This document shows, one piece after another, positions 24,413 to 34,955 of a DNA stretch of 64,000 nucleotides; within the stretch, counting starts at the first letter, position 1, and the number at the start of each line of letters is the position of its first letter. The DNA comes from Rosellinia necatrix (lineage: Eukaryota; Ascomycota; Sordariomycetes; Xylariales; Xylariaceae). Location: the NCBI GenBank assembly GCA_021209875.1, contig JAGYVD010000007.1:4030001-4094000 (forward strand). Reading direction: 5' to 3'. The notes beneath the pieces are model-generated. The model had not been told where the DNA came from, searched no databases, and saw only the letters and a list, made by a program, of their open reading frames with translations. The translations under genes and the position numbers were made by a program.

Positions 24413-24622
24413 TCGGCTCCCAACGAGCCTACTTATATCTCGGAGTTCCCTAATTTGTTTCAGAACACCATTCTTCCTCCCACATCTGACGTGGCGCACC
24501 GAACATCTCTGAGAACTTCCACAGCCGAGCCTTCTCTACTCCAACCAGAGCTCTCGCCGCCAACAATCTAGTCCATCGATTCCAACACCAAACAAAAACC
24601 AGAGACAACCAAGACCGCCACA

Positions 24623-24922
24623 ATGTCGCCCACATACACCATGTCCGCACATCTGTGCAAGCAAATCTATAAGTCCTTCCAGAACCAAAGCTCCGGCTCC
24701 AGCTCCAGCTCCAGCTCCAGCTCCAGCTCCAGCTCCAGCTCCAGCTCCAACTCCAACTCCAACCCCAACTACACCTCATTGCGACCAACAACAATGCCCC
24801 GCCGCTCGCCGTCCCCCGACAAGCGCACCTCGGTAGACAGCGACCGTAGCGACTCATCATCATCGGCCACTCAAATGTCTCGTTCCTCTTCGAGTTCTAG
24901 TTGGAGCTGGGGTGGGCGTTAG
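24623..24922 (+). CDS. Small Ser-rich hypothetical protein, 99 aa
   Basis: The ATG sits in a good context (CCACAATGTCGCC) downstream of a TATA box, and the frame ends at TAG 24920-24922. The N-terminus (MSPTYTMSAHLCKQIYKSFQ) is followed by a run of about 20 serines at residues 23-42, then Asn/Ser. A basic RRSPSPDKRTSVDSDRSDSS stretch full of SP and RxxS sites comes next, and a Ser/Trp-rich tail. There is no signal peptide or membrane segment. The serine run is encoded by an AGCTCC hexanucleotide microsatellite, so its length should vary between strains. I do not recognise the family. The composition suggests a disordered, heavily phosphorylated small protein. The opposite-strand frame (Trp-Ser repeats) is its shadow. 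A false prediction is possible. Confidence 0.5.
   Translation: MSPTYTMSAHLCKQIYKSFQNQSSGSSSSSSSSSSSSSSSSSNSNSNPNYTSLRPTTMPRRSPSPDKRTSVDSDRSDSSSSATQMSRSSSSSSWSWGGR
24689..24760. repeat. AGCTCC hexanucleotide microsatellite (coding)
   Basis: About ten uninterrupted CCAGCT/AGCTCC units grade into AACTCC units. The array lies inside the small Ser-rich gene and encodes its serine run. Confidence 0.85.
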
Positions 24923-27238
24923 ACAGACACAGGCTGGAGAATTACCAGCCTGCCTACCTCGTCCTCGGTTGGTACTCGGCATTCTTGCTACCTAACTGGC
25001 TACATTCGCCGGACCGACACACACTTTTGTTCACCCATTCATTCACACACACATACAACTACATCCCCAGGGAATGAGACCAAGATTCAAAGCGGCGTTC
25101 GAACTGGAGTTTTACATGGAACGGAAATACCCATTGGAATCACAACATCTTTGACATTTGACTTTTCACACATCGTCGTCTTCATTTTCCTTTTGCGCTT
25201 GCTTTCTTTTTCTTTTTCTTTTTTTAGCATCTTCAGTCCCGAGAGGGATCTGGGAAAACAACAGAAAAATACAAGGCAGCGAGAGAGTGCATCCGCACAT
25301 TTTCCTAGTACTACCGAACGGAATTGATCTCTCTCCCAAGCCGTAGTTACGGCACCGAGGGCAGGTGAGGGGGAGGGAGGAGGCGGTGATCAGTTTGCGA
25401 TGTTGGGAATTTGGAGAAAGATTGGGATCCGGAAGGTGGGATTCAGATGACTGGCTGAGCTGGGCCGGTGGGATAATTCGCGCGATCTGCTCCAGAGATG
25501 ACGCCAACGCACCCATACACTACTACAGCACCAGCACCAGTTGCTACAATCACGTAATGGGGCACGCGACATGATGTGCCTACCTACTTACTTACATACA
25601 TGGCTGCTAGCTTAGCTAACCTAACGAAACTATGTCACACCCATGGACATGTCCCGTACCGTACCTACCTACCTTGCTTAGCCTTACGTATGCAGTACAC
25701 GCTACCCGCATCGTCGCTTAAGTAGCATAGTGTATTGCTCGGGAAAGCACATCCCACCGGGGAACAATAACAAGAACCCACTTGCCGCCGTCTCTTCTAG
25801 TTACTGGTCTGATCAAAGGCAAACGTATCGTGTCGTATTCTGGGACCCTGCATCTGCGTCGTCTTGTGCTGTGCCAATGTTACACTCCGTGGGCGGTGGG
25901 CTTGCTTCTGGTGACGAGTTGACGAACACCCATCTAACCTAGACGGCTTAGGTATGTACATATACCGGGGGGCTCTGAAACCATGGATCTGGTGCCTGAC
26001 AAGGAACAAGCCGCCAACGAAAAGACCGGGGCATCCCTTGTAGTGCAAGTCGATCCACGCCACGGCACTGACCGTCTAAACATAGTGCTATAGTGTACAC
26101 TACTTGTAGTAAAGAAAACAGGCCTAGCCAGTCCGTGTAGATGGGGGTCATTACAATAGGTAAGGTTAGGTAGTGTAGTTACCGTACGCTATAACAATAT
26201 AGTCAACAGCATGAACATGAACGAACCATGAAACCCCAGCCCAATATCAATATCGCGACGAGATAGATTGATTGCCCCCTTGTCGTTTGCCCATGTCTCT
26301 CTGCCTGCCTGCCTGCCCGCCCGGGCTTCGTCGACCCACGTGAAAGAGGGTTGACGTGTTGCTCTCGGGACACGGCGCAAGACTTGGCCGCCCACTTCCC
26401 GGCGTGTTAGTTAGATGGACGGAAGAATGAAATACACACATACTTCCATACTGACATACATGCATTACGTGTGTGTTGTATATGCACTGCACTGACCGCA
26501 ACGGCCATGTTGTGTCATGATTACGAACTACATACACTAGGTACGCTAGTTGGCCACCGCCTTAGTGTGTTCTTGTCAGCCGAGCCTCATTTCTCAGCTC
26601 TACTATACACTACAAGTTAGTTAGTTAGTTAGTTATAGTCAGCCTATAACTTAGCCTACCCATACATAGGCAATTCCGATGCCGAAGACAGCACACATCT
26701 CTCCACTGACTAACTAGGTACCTAAGGTAGGTTAGGTTAGATAGGTAGTTTATCCACCCATCCGTCTCTGGACCTCCCGTTCGGATAGAATGGCACAGGC
26801 GGATTACGAAATGTTGGGATGAAAAATAAACTCATTAAACTCATAACTATATGTAAGCTCATTATATAGTTCGCCTGTGTTGCTTTAGTGTCGCCTATTA
26901 GGTAAGTTAGTCTATCACCAAAGGTGTCTGCCTCCTCCCTGTCCCCACTACAGGATGGAGTCTATCCCTGGGGCCCCCGTTCTATTGAAAACCATTGCTG
27001 AGGTAAAATATACAGAGCCGACATGTATATACTACATATATCCTCTATTGCGGAATAAGAAAGAGGAAGACGGGTCTTGTGCTTTTTCTATTCCATCTTC
27101 GATAATAGTGTCCATCTTCGATAATAGTGCCGGGTAGAAACCGAGATAGGCAACTAACCGGCCTAGATCACGCCAAGTTAGGTGCCTACTTATCCAACCG
27201 TCTGTCTCCGCCCGTCTTGGTCCGTGCCACATGTGTAG
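24923..27238. other. Intergenic with microsatellites, no recognised gene
   Basis: Contains pyrimidine-rich runs (about 25200-25225), a GTTA array near 26613-26635, and scattered ACCTACCT and CCTAGGT motifs. A perfect 19-bp tandem duplication lies at 27092-27129. Short open frames here have no ATG-led conserved protein. Confidence 0.5.
27092..27129. repeat. Perfect 19-bp tandem duplication
   Basis: The unit TCCATCTTCGATAATAGTG occurs twice with no gap (27092-27110 and 27111-27129). It lies about 110 bp beyond the stop of the MCP2-like gene, possibly in its 3' untranslated region. Confidence 0.75.
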
Positions 27239-29146
27239 TTAAAGTAGGGGTGACGCAGCGGGATACTCTGTAGTGTTCAACCCGACAACCCTCCTGATGC
27301 TAAGCCAGAGCTCGAAGAACTCCAGCTTCAGCTCCACGCGCAGGTACCCCATCCAGGCGGCGATGAATCGAATCGCGTTCCCGGGGGACAGCAGGCTGCC
27401 AGGGCGTTGTCTGATCTCGTCCACCTGCTCTCGCAGTACCGTGCGTGCGCAATAATGCGCGAGGATGAGGAACGTCCGCATGGGTCCTTGACGGGTATGC
27501 AGGCTTTCGTCGAGGCTGCGCGTCAAGTCGTTTGTCTTGAGGATAAGTAAGATGATACGAGGCACCTGGCCCAGCATCGTAACTAGATCCGACAGGAGGC
27601 CCTCTTGGAGGGCGTCGCCCATCGTCTTCTTCTCCTCTTCGGATCGCGACTTCATGATCGATGAGCTGACCACTGTATAATCCCGACCGGTGATGGCGCT
27701 CGCGAATAAGGGGAACTGCTCCTCGGTAACGCCCGCTACGTCGTGGGCATACTGCTTCATTCCGTCCATGTCTCCTTCGATAACGGCCAGCCACATCTTG
27801 GCATATGAACGTTGAAGGTTCTCGGGTATGTCTCGGTATAGTCCATGGTCGTATATAATAATCTCAAAGTTTTTGCCCCCTCTTTTCTTCCCCGAACGCC
27901 TCCGAATGGCGATGTTTCCCCCATGCGGATCGCAATGCAGCGGTGCATTCTTCCCGAATATCATTTCGTTGAAAATATGCGCCAGGGTAGCAGAGACCTC
28001 GTCGCGATCGATATTATTCGAATCCAAGTATTCCAGGTCGTCGAGCCGGCTGCCTGATTCGTTCGCCATAACCAGAATCCTTTTTTTCGCCCAAAGTACA
28101 TCAGGTATCACCAAGGGAAGCTCGGGCAGTTTCTGGAAATGTTGTTTCGTGCGGATCGCATTGTTCGCCTCCAACTGAAAATCAAGTTCTTGTGGCAACG
28201 AGGCTTCCATTTCGGACGACAACCACTCCAAATCGTATTCGGGGAAGAATCGTTTCAGCATGGAAAACGTGAATTTGGTCAATGCCATATCCAAAGGTGC
28301 CCATTGAGCCAAGCCGGGATGTTGGACTTTCACGGCGACCCGCTGGCCGGTCTCTTTTACGGTGGCCAGGTGGACCTGGGCGAGTGAGGCGGCGCCTATC
28401 GGTTCGTGTGCAAAGTCGGAGAAGTAATCGCGAAGCTCTTCACCGGTATCTCGCCTGAACATCTCCTCGATCGATTCGTACGAGGATACGGGGCACTTAT
28501 CCTGCAGAGGTACGAAGGTGCTCGTCCATTCATACGGTAAAAGATATGTCATGGCACTCTATCAGAATCGTCAGCGCTTTCTTCCCTTTGGCAGTAAACC
28601 AGGGCGTAGTACTAGGTGCTGGCCCAATTTGATAAATATGCCGCCGTTCTTTTCCAAGACCTTCAACGTCCGGACCGCACACCTCTTGTGGCATTGTTGT
28701 AATATGGTGTCCTGCTCGACGACATCATCGGTCTTCTCCCGTTGGTTTAATGAAGTTCGGTAACTGGGAGAGAGGTCGAATCAGCAGCCGCGGTCGAATC
28801 CCGACCAAATGCAGCAATCTAAAACATACTCATTGATGCACAGGGCCAGGGCCGCGGCGACCCTTCCCGTGCGTTCGGTCACCTCGTATCCATACTTGAT
28901 ATCGTCGGTGAAGGCCAACGCTCCGGCGCCCGTAGCACCCGTTGCAGTGGCGGTGGCGGTTAGGATAGCAATCCTCGCCCTCGTCCTCGGGCCACGCGTC
29001 GAAGACCCCGACGGGCCCGTGGAATACCGGTGCGAAGACGGTCGCTGGAACTTGGCGTGTCTGAAAAGCCGAGTGCGGCAATTGGTGCAGGTCCAGGGGA
29101 TGTTGGTAGCAATGCGGCTCGTCGAGGCGGAGGACAGGGGCTTCAT
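27239..29146 (-). CDS. MCP2: ABC1/UbiB-family atypical kinase, MCP2-like, mitochondrial, 595 aa
   Basis: Three exons join in frame: 29146-28830, 28763-28613 and 28558-27239. Intron 1 (28829-28764) has a GTATGT donor; intron 2 (28612-28559) has GTACTA, a GCTGAC branch and an ATAG acceptor. The start MKPLSSASTS is the first in-frame ATG. The first 45 residues are basic, Ser/Arg-rich and nearly free of acids, fitting a mitochondrial presequence, and an Ala/Thr-rich membrane segment follows. Family hallmarks are all visible. KLGQ (about 151-154) is the KxGQ motif. PIGAASLAQVH (about 209-219) is the Ala-rich loop replacing the P-loop. VAVKVQHPG supplies the nucleotide-binding Lys at about 233. HCDPHGGN (364-371) is a variant catalytic loop, and YDHGLYR (392-398) replaces DFG. 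Yeast Mcp2 acts in mitochondrial lipid homeostasis. The neighbour 650 bp away on the plus strand is divergent. Confidence 0.88.
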
Positions 29147-29798
29147 AGTAGCGGCAAAGGGCGGCGCATTGGAGGGAGCGGGTTGTTTGTCTGTTGTACA
29201 CGAGTGCTCGATAAAAGTTGGCTGTTCATTAGCTAGCACCAAACCAGCCGAGGCATTATTATGTTTCTCTCGCCAGCATCCGTAAGTAGAGGTCTAGGTA
29301 GTCTAGGGGCGCTTGAAGTGGATCAAAGGATGGGTCGTGGATGCTGGATTGATTGCATCGAATCTGTTGAGCCGCTCCGGAGGCAGCTAACTAATCTAAA
29401 CAGCTCTTTTTTTTTTTTTTATCTCTCGTCGGCGGACATCGGACACCACCGATGCCACCAGATGTCAACTCGGTACCAAGGTACCGGGGAGGGACGTTTT
29501 TGACAAGGGTCTAGTATCAGAGCGGGGCATGATTGGATGGCTCTCACTGTGGGGGAGCTGATCTCTTTACGCGTTCAAGAACCCGCTTTAGTTCATTTAC
29601 ATGTGCAATCGCGTCGACACGCGGGTCCAAAGTTGTCCGCAACATCTCGCTACCCATTTCGTTACATCAATCATACGTTTTTGAGAGCGAGAACAACGGC
29701 CAATCTACACCATACGCTCCTCCCCTCCCAATCTTCACTCTCAAGTAAAAAATCCACCATACACAATACCACAGCGCAGCCGAGATACCAGAGACGCC
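29147..29798. other. Divergent promoter region
   Basis: Shared upstream region of the MCP2-like gene (minus) and the unknown 231-aa gene (plus). It holds a T-run near 29407-29420 and no supported gene. Confidence 0.55.
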
Positions 29799-30566
29799 AT
29801 GCTCTCTACAATGCCCACGCCAATATTCAATCTCGATTTCTCGTCGCCGCATCGGCCGGCAGTCCCCTCGCCGCTCTCTTCCTCCCCCATCCGCCCGTCA
29901 CAAGCCTCCCCGCCGCTCTCACCACGCAACCCCAATACCCTTCCGCGGCGCGATATCCAGTCGTCTCCCATCAGAGGGCCACCGTCCAAATTCAAGTACG
30001 CGTCCCGCAACAGTAAGCCGAACCCGCTTCGGTTGAGCCGCGAGCAGGCCCAGGAGGGCAGAAGGACCATGTTTTTGAAAAATGTGCGGCAGCGAGCGGA
30101 CGACAGGAAGTGGGAGCAGAGGGGCGGGGACCAAGAAGTGCGTGGCCCCGCATCGATCGATCGATACATGTACAAGGCAGAGACAGCCCCTACTAACACC
30201 TCTCAATAGGCACTAAAACTGGAATGGCACGTCCTCAATAGACAGCGGAAGCAGGAGAAGGACATGGATCTAGACGGAATGGTGTTCGACGACGAACTAG
30301 AGCAGATTCCTAAGGACCCGCACGAAATACCAGAGGAAGCCGACGATATGATGGTTGATAGCATTGCCCGCGAAGAGGAGGCTGAATTGGACGCCATGTT
30401 GTCCTTCCTCAATACCAGCCCCTCTTCTCGAGAATCAAGACGGCCCGATACACCGTCGCTATCGGATGACGAAGACTACGACGCACTATTCATGGACATA
30501 TTGTCCCAGCCGCAAGGCGATGGCCCCGATGGGTTCATATCATCCGGTCAAATGGACTTGTCATAA
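29799..30566 (+). CDS. Conserved-looking hypothetical protein, 231 aa
   Basis: Two exons, 29799-30137 and 30210-30566, join in phase 0. The 72-bp intron has donor GTGCGT, branch TACTAAC and acceptor CAATAG. A second in-frame ATG at 29811 (MPTPIFNLDF) is an alternative start. Residues 1-65 are Pro/Ser-rich with repeated SSP/SPxR sites. Then comes a basic section (KFKYASRNSKPNPLRLSREQ) and a helical KNVRQRADDRKWEQRGGDQ. Exon 2 opens ALKLEWHVLNRQRKQEKDMD and becomes very acidic (EIPEEADDMMVDSIAREEEAEL, DDEDYDALF). There is no signal peptide, membrane helix or known catalytic motif. The layout suggests a nuclear or cytosolic scaffold or regulator, but I do not recognise the family. Convergent with PEX19, whose stop lies 235 bp beyond. 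Confidence 0.75.
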
Positions 30567-30801
30567 GTAACGACTCTGGAAAATAAGTTTTTGTCCCCGG
30601 TGGGGTTTATTGGTCAGTGTCTATAGGCGTTGTGGGTTACATGGTCATCATTTGGCGTTGTAAGGATATTATGGGTTGTATATACCCATGTTTGGGCTGC
30701 ACCGCCCGTGTATATACAATACGTCTCGCGGCGGCGTCCGGAAGCCACGGATCCCGATGTAGAAATGATGCTTAATCAAGAGCCATAATACATATCATAC
30801 T

Positions 30802-31909
30802 TCACTGTGGTGCGCAGGATTCCTCTGGGGCATCAAGGACTTCCTTAGCGGAAGCCATATCCCCAACTAGATCGTGGGGCGGTGACCCTGCTGCTTGCAT
30901 CTAAATCGACAATCAGTGGTGGGCCGTTTTTGACGAGTAACGTGGCCACTTACTTTCTGCATCCTATCCACAATATACTCCCGATCGGTCGCCTTTGAGT
31001 CGGAGTACGTGGGCTCTTCAAACTTGCTCACCATTTCAGCGACGAGAAGTTGTTGTTCCTGGTACCGCTTGAGTTCATCTTTCGGCAATGTATCCTTGTT
31101 CTTCGCCATCCATCCAGGAAACTTGTCATTCAGCTCTTTCATGGGCTCGTATAAAATTTCTTTGTTGGTGAGCTGCTCCATCATGCCCATCAGCAACTTG
31201 GAGAAGTCTTCTTCGCTACCATCGCCGCCAGGGATATCTTTCATGGCCTTCATCATCTCGGCAAGAAAATCGTCCTCGGAGGCCTCGGCTGTGGCGGCAG
31301 CCGTGGCTTGTTCACCCGATTCTTGCATCCTGGCCATTGTCCGCTGGATAGTCTCCCGAAATGAGGCATCCTGGCTAAGATCCGCAGCATTTCCTCCAGT
31401 CGAGCCCGGTACGGCAGCAGATTCATCCTTTGACCCTGTTGCTTCCCCAAGACCCTTGAATATACTCTCGAACTGGGCTTGCATATCGGGCTATCAATAC
31501 GGTCAGCAACAGAACATATCCAGTCAAGGCTCATACTTACCGAGCCTTCTAAGTCACCCATCAATTCCGCCATGCCAGCTTGCAGCTGTTTTTGAAATTC
31601 CTCTTCTGAGAAATCATCCAACCCCGACAGGTCGTCCTCCGGATCTAGCGCTTTATCATCTGGAGCTGGGCTAACCGTAGCCGGGGCGGTGGGAAGGGGG
31701 GCGGCGGGCTTCTGAGCCTCTGCCCTTGAATTCATCTTCACGGCCGAAAATTCCTCTAGCATGTCGTCCAAATCGTCCAGGTCATCCTCATCCGGGTCCG
31801 CCGCATCGTCAACATCTTGCGCATCGATGACGATCTTTGGTTCTATAGGAGATGCTTGGTCTGTCTGCCTAGGCTGCTCGCCAGCGGTGCTGGTTTCCTC
31901 TGTCCCCAT
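30802..31909 (-). CDS. PEX19: Peroxisomal membrane protein import receptor Pex19, 334 aa
   Basis: Three exons join in frame: 31909-31541, 31490-30954 and 30900-30802. Intron 1 is GTAAGT...GCTGAC...GATAG (50 bp); intron 2 is GTAAGT...TTTAG (53 bp). ATG 31909 (MGTEETSTAGEQ) is the first real ATG. The acidic N-terminus has DEDDLDDLDDMLEEFSAV, the Pex3-binding helix. DPEDDLSGLDDFSEEEFQKQ follows, and then the Pex19 core with FLAEMMKAMKDIPGG, LLMGMMEQLTNKEILYEPMK and a helical LPKDELKRYQEQQLLVAEMV. The last exon of 33 codons ends EESCAPQ, a C-terminal CaaX farnesylation box (CAPQ). Pex19 is the cytosolic chaperone and receptor for peroxisomal membrane proteins and docks on Pex3. Length (about 300-350 aa) and features are as expected. 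Confidence 0.95.
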
Positions 31910-32966
31910 CGCGACCACAACGCCGGGAACGGTTCACAAGCACAGCGGTTGAGTTGCGAGGCAGAATGAATGTGCTAACGACCAAAGTAAGCCCCGCGCT
32001 GGATATGTTTACACGAGGGATGCTCGTTTCCAGCTCGCGCAAAGGCCTCACTTGCAAGATTAAGTATAAAGATAGATACAAGACAAAGATCTCTAGGCTC
32101 CTTCAGTGAGATCGCGCCGTAAAACGATGGCGTTGTTAGCAGGCACCTAGGGTTAAAGCCAAATAATCAAGACATAGCGAAGTTAGAACTTGCCGAGGCG
32201 TTAGATCTTGGCAGTCGGCATGTTATGGAGACTCCGCGGGCTGTTACACCGCAGGGAGGCTGATCGGTGCCCGATCCCGCAGCATACGCTAGTTACATAC
32301 ACTACATACCCAGGCAGGCAGGCAATAGGTAACTAGTTCAAGTGCTTGGTAGATAATTTAGTGGGTGACCCTGATAAGATGGGATGGTTGACGAGGGGTG
32401 GTAGGTACCTAGGTACTGCGTAGGCAGGTACTCTGGGCGGTACAACCCCGCTATGGGTCTGTTTGCAGAATTACTTGCTAGAAGTAACTAACTGCTACCT
32501 ACCCGTACTCTTTACCGCCTTCCCTATTAAAGTAACTAAGATACCTCCCTTACCTAGCACCCTGCGCGCTCTGCCTAATCTACGGCAAAGGGCAGCTACA
32601 GTTAGTGCTATATGCATGCAAACCAGCCTATCGTGGCGAGGATAGCAGGCGGCAAGTCCTAGAGGACCCCTAACAACAATCAAGCAATCAGCGAAGTTGC
32701 AAACTTCAGCCATCTTTGCACATATCACTCAATCTCATCGAGGCTACAACCACCTAATCAGTTATCCCTACCTTCCCAACAGTGCTACCGCCCTTCGAAG
32801 CAGGCCGCCATCTAGCCGTGGGTTTGCTGTCATCTACATTGACCACCGCGACCTCCCGCGCAGGTCAACCACTCGCGCGCAGCCTCGTCGGCCCCGGCTT
32901 GCACCCTCCCATCGCTCATACACCTCGCCTACATCAGACCGACCAACCATAGCTTAGCCCGTCAAT
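31910..32966. other. Divergent promoter region PEX19/UBC9
   Basis: About 1.05 kb between two divergent starts. It includes a CAGG microsatellite near 32311-32322 and several ACCTAGGT/GGTAGGTACC motifs near 32400-32430. No gene supported. Confidence 0.55.
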
Positions 32967-33657
32967 ATGTCGCTGTGCACCCTGCGTCTAGGCGAGGAGA
33001 GGTTCGTAGATGATGGCCGCTCCCAAACCCGGGCCCGGACCAACTGACGTAACGTAACAACTGTAGGAAGCACTGGCGAAAGGATCATCCGTTCGGCTTC
33101 TGGGCACGACCTGTCAAAAACGCCCAAGGTGTCTTGGATCTCAAGACGTGGGAATGCGGCATTCCCGGCAAGGAGAAGACCATCTGGGAGGGGGGCCTTT
33201 TCAAGATGACCATGATTTTCCCTGACGGTACGTCCCGAACTCCGTCGGAGATGGCGATGCTCTCCATTCTCCATTATCGCTAACCAAGCCGATCGATCCG
33301 CAGAGTACCCCACTAAGCCACCGAAATGTAAGTCGCCGTCTTCCCTCTCTCCCATGCTGATACAAATGACCGCAACAAGACTGATGTGGATTATTCATCG
33401 CAGGCAAATTCACGCCACCACTATTTCATCCGAATGTCTATCCTTCGGGCACCGTCTGTCTCTCGATCCTGAATGAAGATGAGGGCTGGAGACCTGCGAT
33501 TACGATCAAGCAAATTGCCCTTGGCGTCCAAGACCTTCTCGATAACCCGAATCCCGAATCACCGGCGCAAGCTGAGGCCTACAACCTTTTCAAGAAGGAT
33601 CGCGCTGAGTATGAGAAGCGCGTGAGACGGGAGGTCCGACAGAACCCCGCCAGCTGA
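32967..33657 (+). CDS. UBC9: SUMO-conjugating enzyme Ubc9, 157 aa
   Basis: Four exons join in frame to 158 codons: 32967-33001, 33067-33227, 33304-33327 and 33404-33657. Donors are GTTCGT, GTACGT and GTAAGT; acceptors are GTAG, GCAG and GCAG. Exon 3 is only 24 nt. The protein begins [12 protein letters not shown] and continues [16 protein letters not shown] and [15 protein letters not shown], the SUMO-binding and beta-sheet core. The E2 signature [16 protein letters not shown] puts the active-site Cys at about residue 92. [15 protein letters not shown] and [19 protein letters not shown] are nearly invariant in Ubc9. It transfers SUMO from the E1 Aos1/Uba2 to substrate lysines in the nucleus. 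Length matches the family (157-158). Essential in most fungi studied. Confidence 0.97.
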
Positions 33658-34955
33658 AGAAGAGGATGAGACAAAATAAAAAGAAAAAAAAAGGAGGGCC
33701 CTCGAAGACATGGGGAGATGATCATGAGCAATATGCTCGTCGGGCTTTGGGCATGGAGTTCAGGTTCTAAGGAATACCACAAGGCGGCGTTACTTTGCGA
33801 GTTTGAGTTGAGCGTCTACTACAGACGCTGCTCTAAAACGGTGGTAGAGTAATGCCAGGAAGAGTAGAGATGACGAATGACACGTTTTTGCGCGATAGCC
33901 TCAAGGATAGATGAAATGGGTGTAGAGATCTAGCCCACATACGTATAGCCAGGCGAGACTATGGTCAACCTGGTTCCTGCATTACTAGTTGAAATTTACA
34001 ATCTCTTTGTTCTGCTTGATTTACATGTGAACGACACATGCGTGTTGCGACTGATAAGCAGACAGATGTCTCATTGAGTACTTAGATAAAGTAGGTCCTC
34101 AACGATGCGATGCAAGATAGTTAGTTGACGATAGGCAATATCATGTCAATATGTCAACTCAACTTATAGGGAGATTTAGGTATTGAAATACTTTTGGTAA
34201 TAACTACACGAATTATAAGAGTTTACTTCGTGCCCGTAGCTGTGTCGCACCTGCTTATAAATACCCAGGAAGTGATAATACAGCGTGAGTCCTGGCGGAA
34301 GATTGACTGATGGAGGCCGTCTTGTTCGATCACCTTTTTTGTTTTTACGATTTAGTTGAACTCAAGTGAAAATAGCGAGCGAGTTGGCTCCGTTATAATG
34401 GAGAACGGTCTTATCTGCCACTATCTAGGTTGGTAGGGTAGGTCCACCATCCATCTTAACTACCTACCTAGGTATCTATCTATCTACAGAGCAAGTCGGA
34501 AGAGGAGAGGGGAGTGAGTGGTCGGTCATTGGCAAGTCAAGTCACAAATTACGCCGAAATCGGCACCCGGCCGTTATCGCGAAACGGAAATGCCAGTCAT
34601 ATAGCAGGTAGCGAGTAATTGCTCTCTCTATCTTACTATCCTCGTGACGAAGTCTATAATTTGGTCTCGCAACTTTTGCAAAGCTACCCAGTCTCTCATC
34701 TCCCGTCTCCCTGGATTTTTCCTCTTCCTCTCCCAATTGCCAAAGCACCAAAGCACCAAAGCACCAAGCCAGCAAATCACCATCACTCATTGCCCCGCTG
34801 CCCGGCGCACGCTGTCATTCCCAGGCCCTAACCTAGTCCTCAAGCCACGCGTGGTTTGCGCCGTTCGGTTTTTTTGAACCCCCCGATCCAATTGGACATA
34901 GTAGCCATCAATTACGAGAGAGAAATAAAGAAGAATAAAGAGGCAACAAGGCAAA
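33658..34955. other. Intergenic between UBC9 and asparagine synthetase
   Basis: Holds the UBC9 3' region (A-rich tract at 33673-33692) and the promoter of the next gene. A GCACCAAA triplication is at about 34744-34768. No gene supported. Confidence 0.55.

Larger units (their letters stand above)
22367..24622. other. Long intergenic stretch rich in short CTACCTAGGTAGG-type repeats
   Basis: No supported coding gene. The stretch holds many CCTACCT/AGGTAGG motifs (for example 23671-23695), which are also scattered through other intergenic parts of this window. At 23033-23095 is a degenerate tandem array of about 13-bp units beginning GACAACCGCCG. The 3' end is the promoter of the small Ser-rich gene. 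Confidence 0.5.

Noticed and set aside
24450..24863. Trp-Ser repeat protein on the minus strand
   Set aside because: Antisense shadow of the AGCTCC microsatellite in the small Ser-rich gene.
28809..29285. 158-aa plus-strand frame over the MCP2-like exon 1
   Set aside because: Antisense to an exon with a mitochondrial presequence and verified splice junctions.
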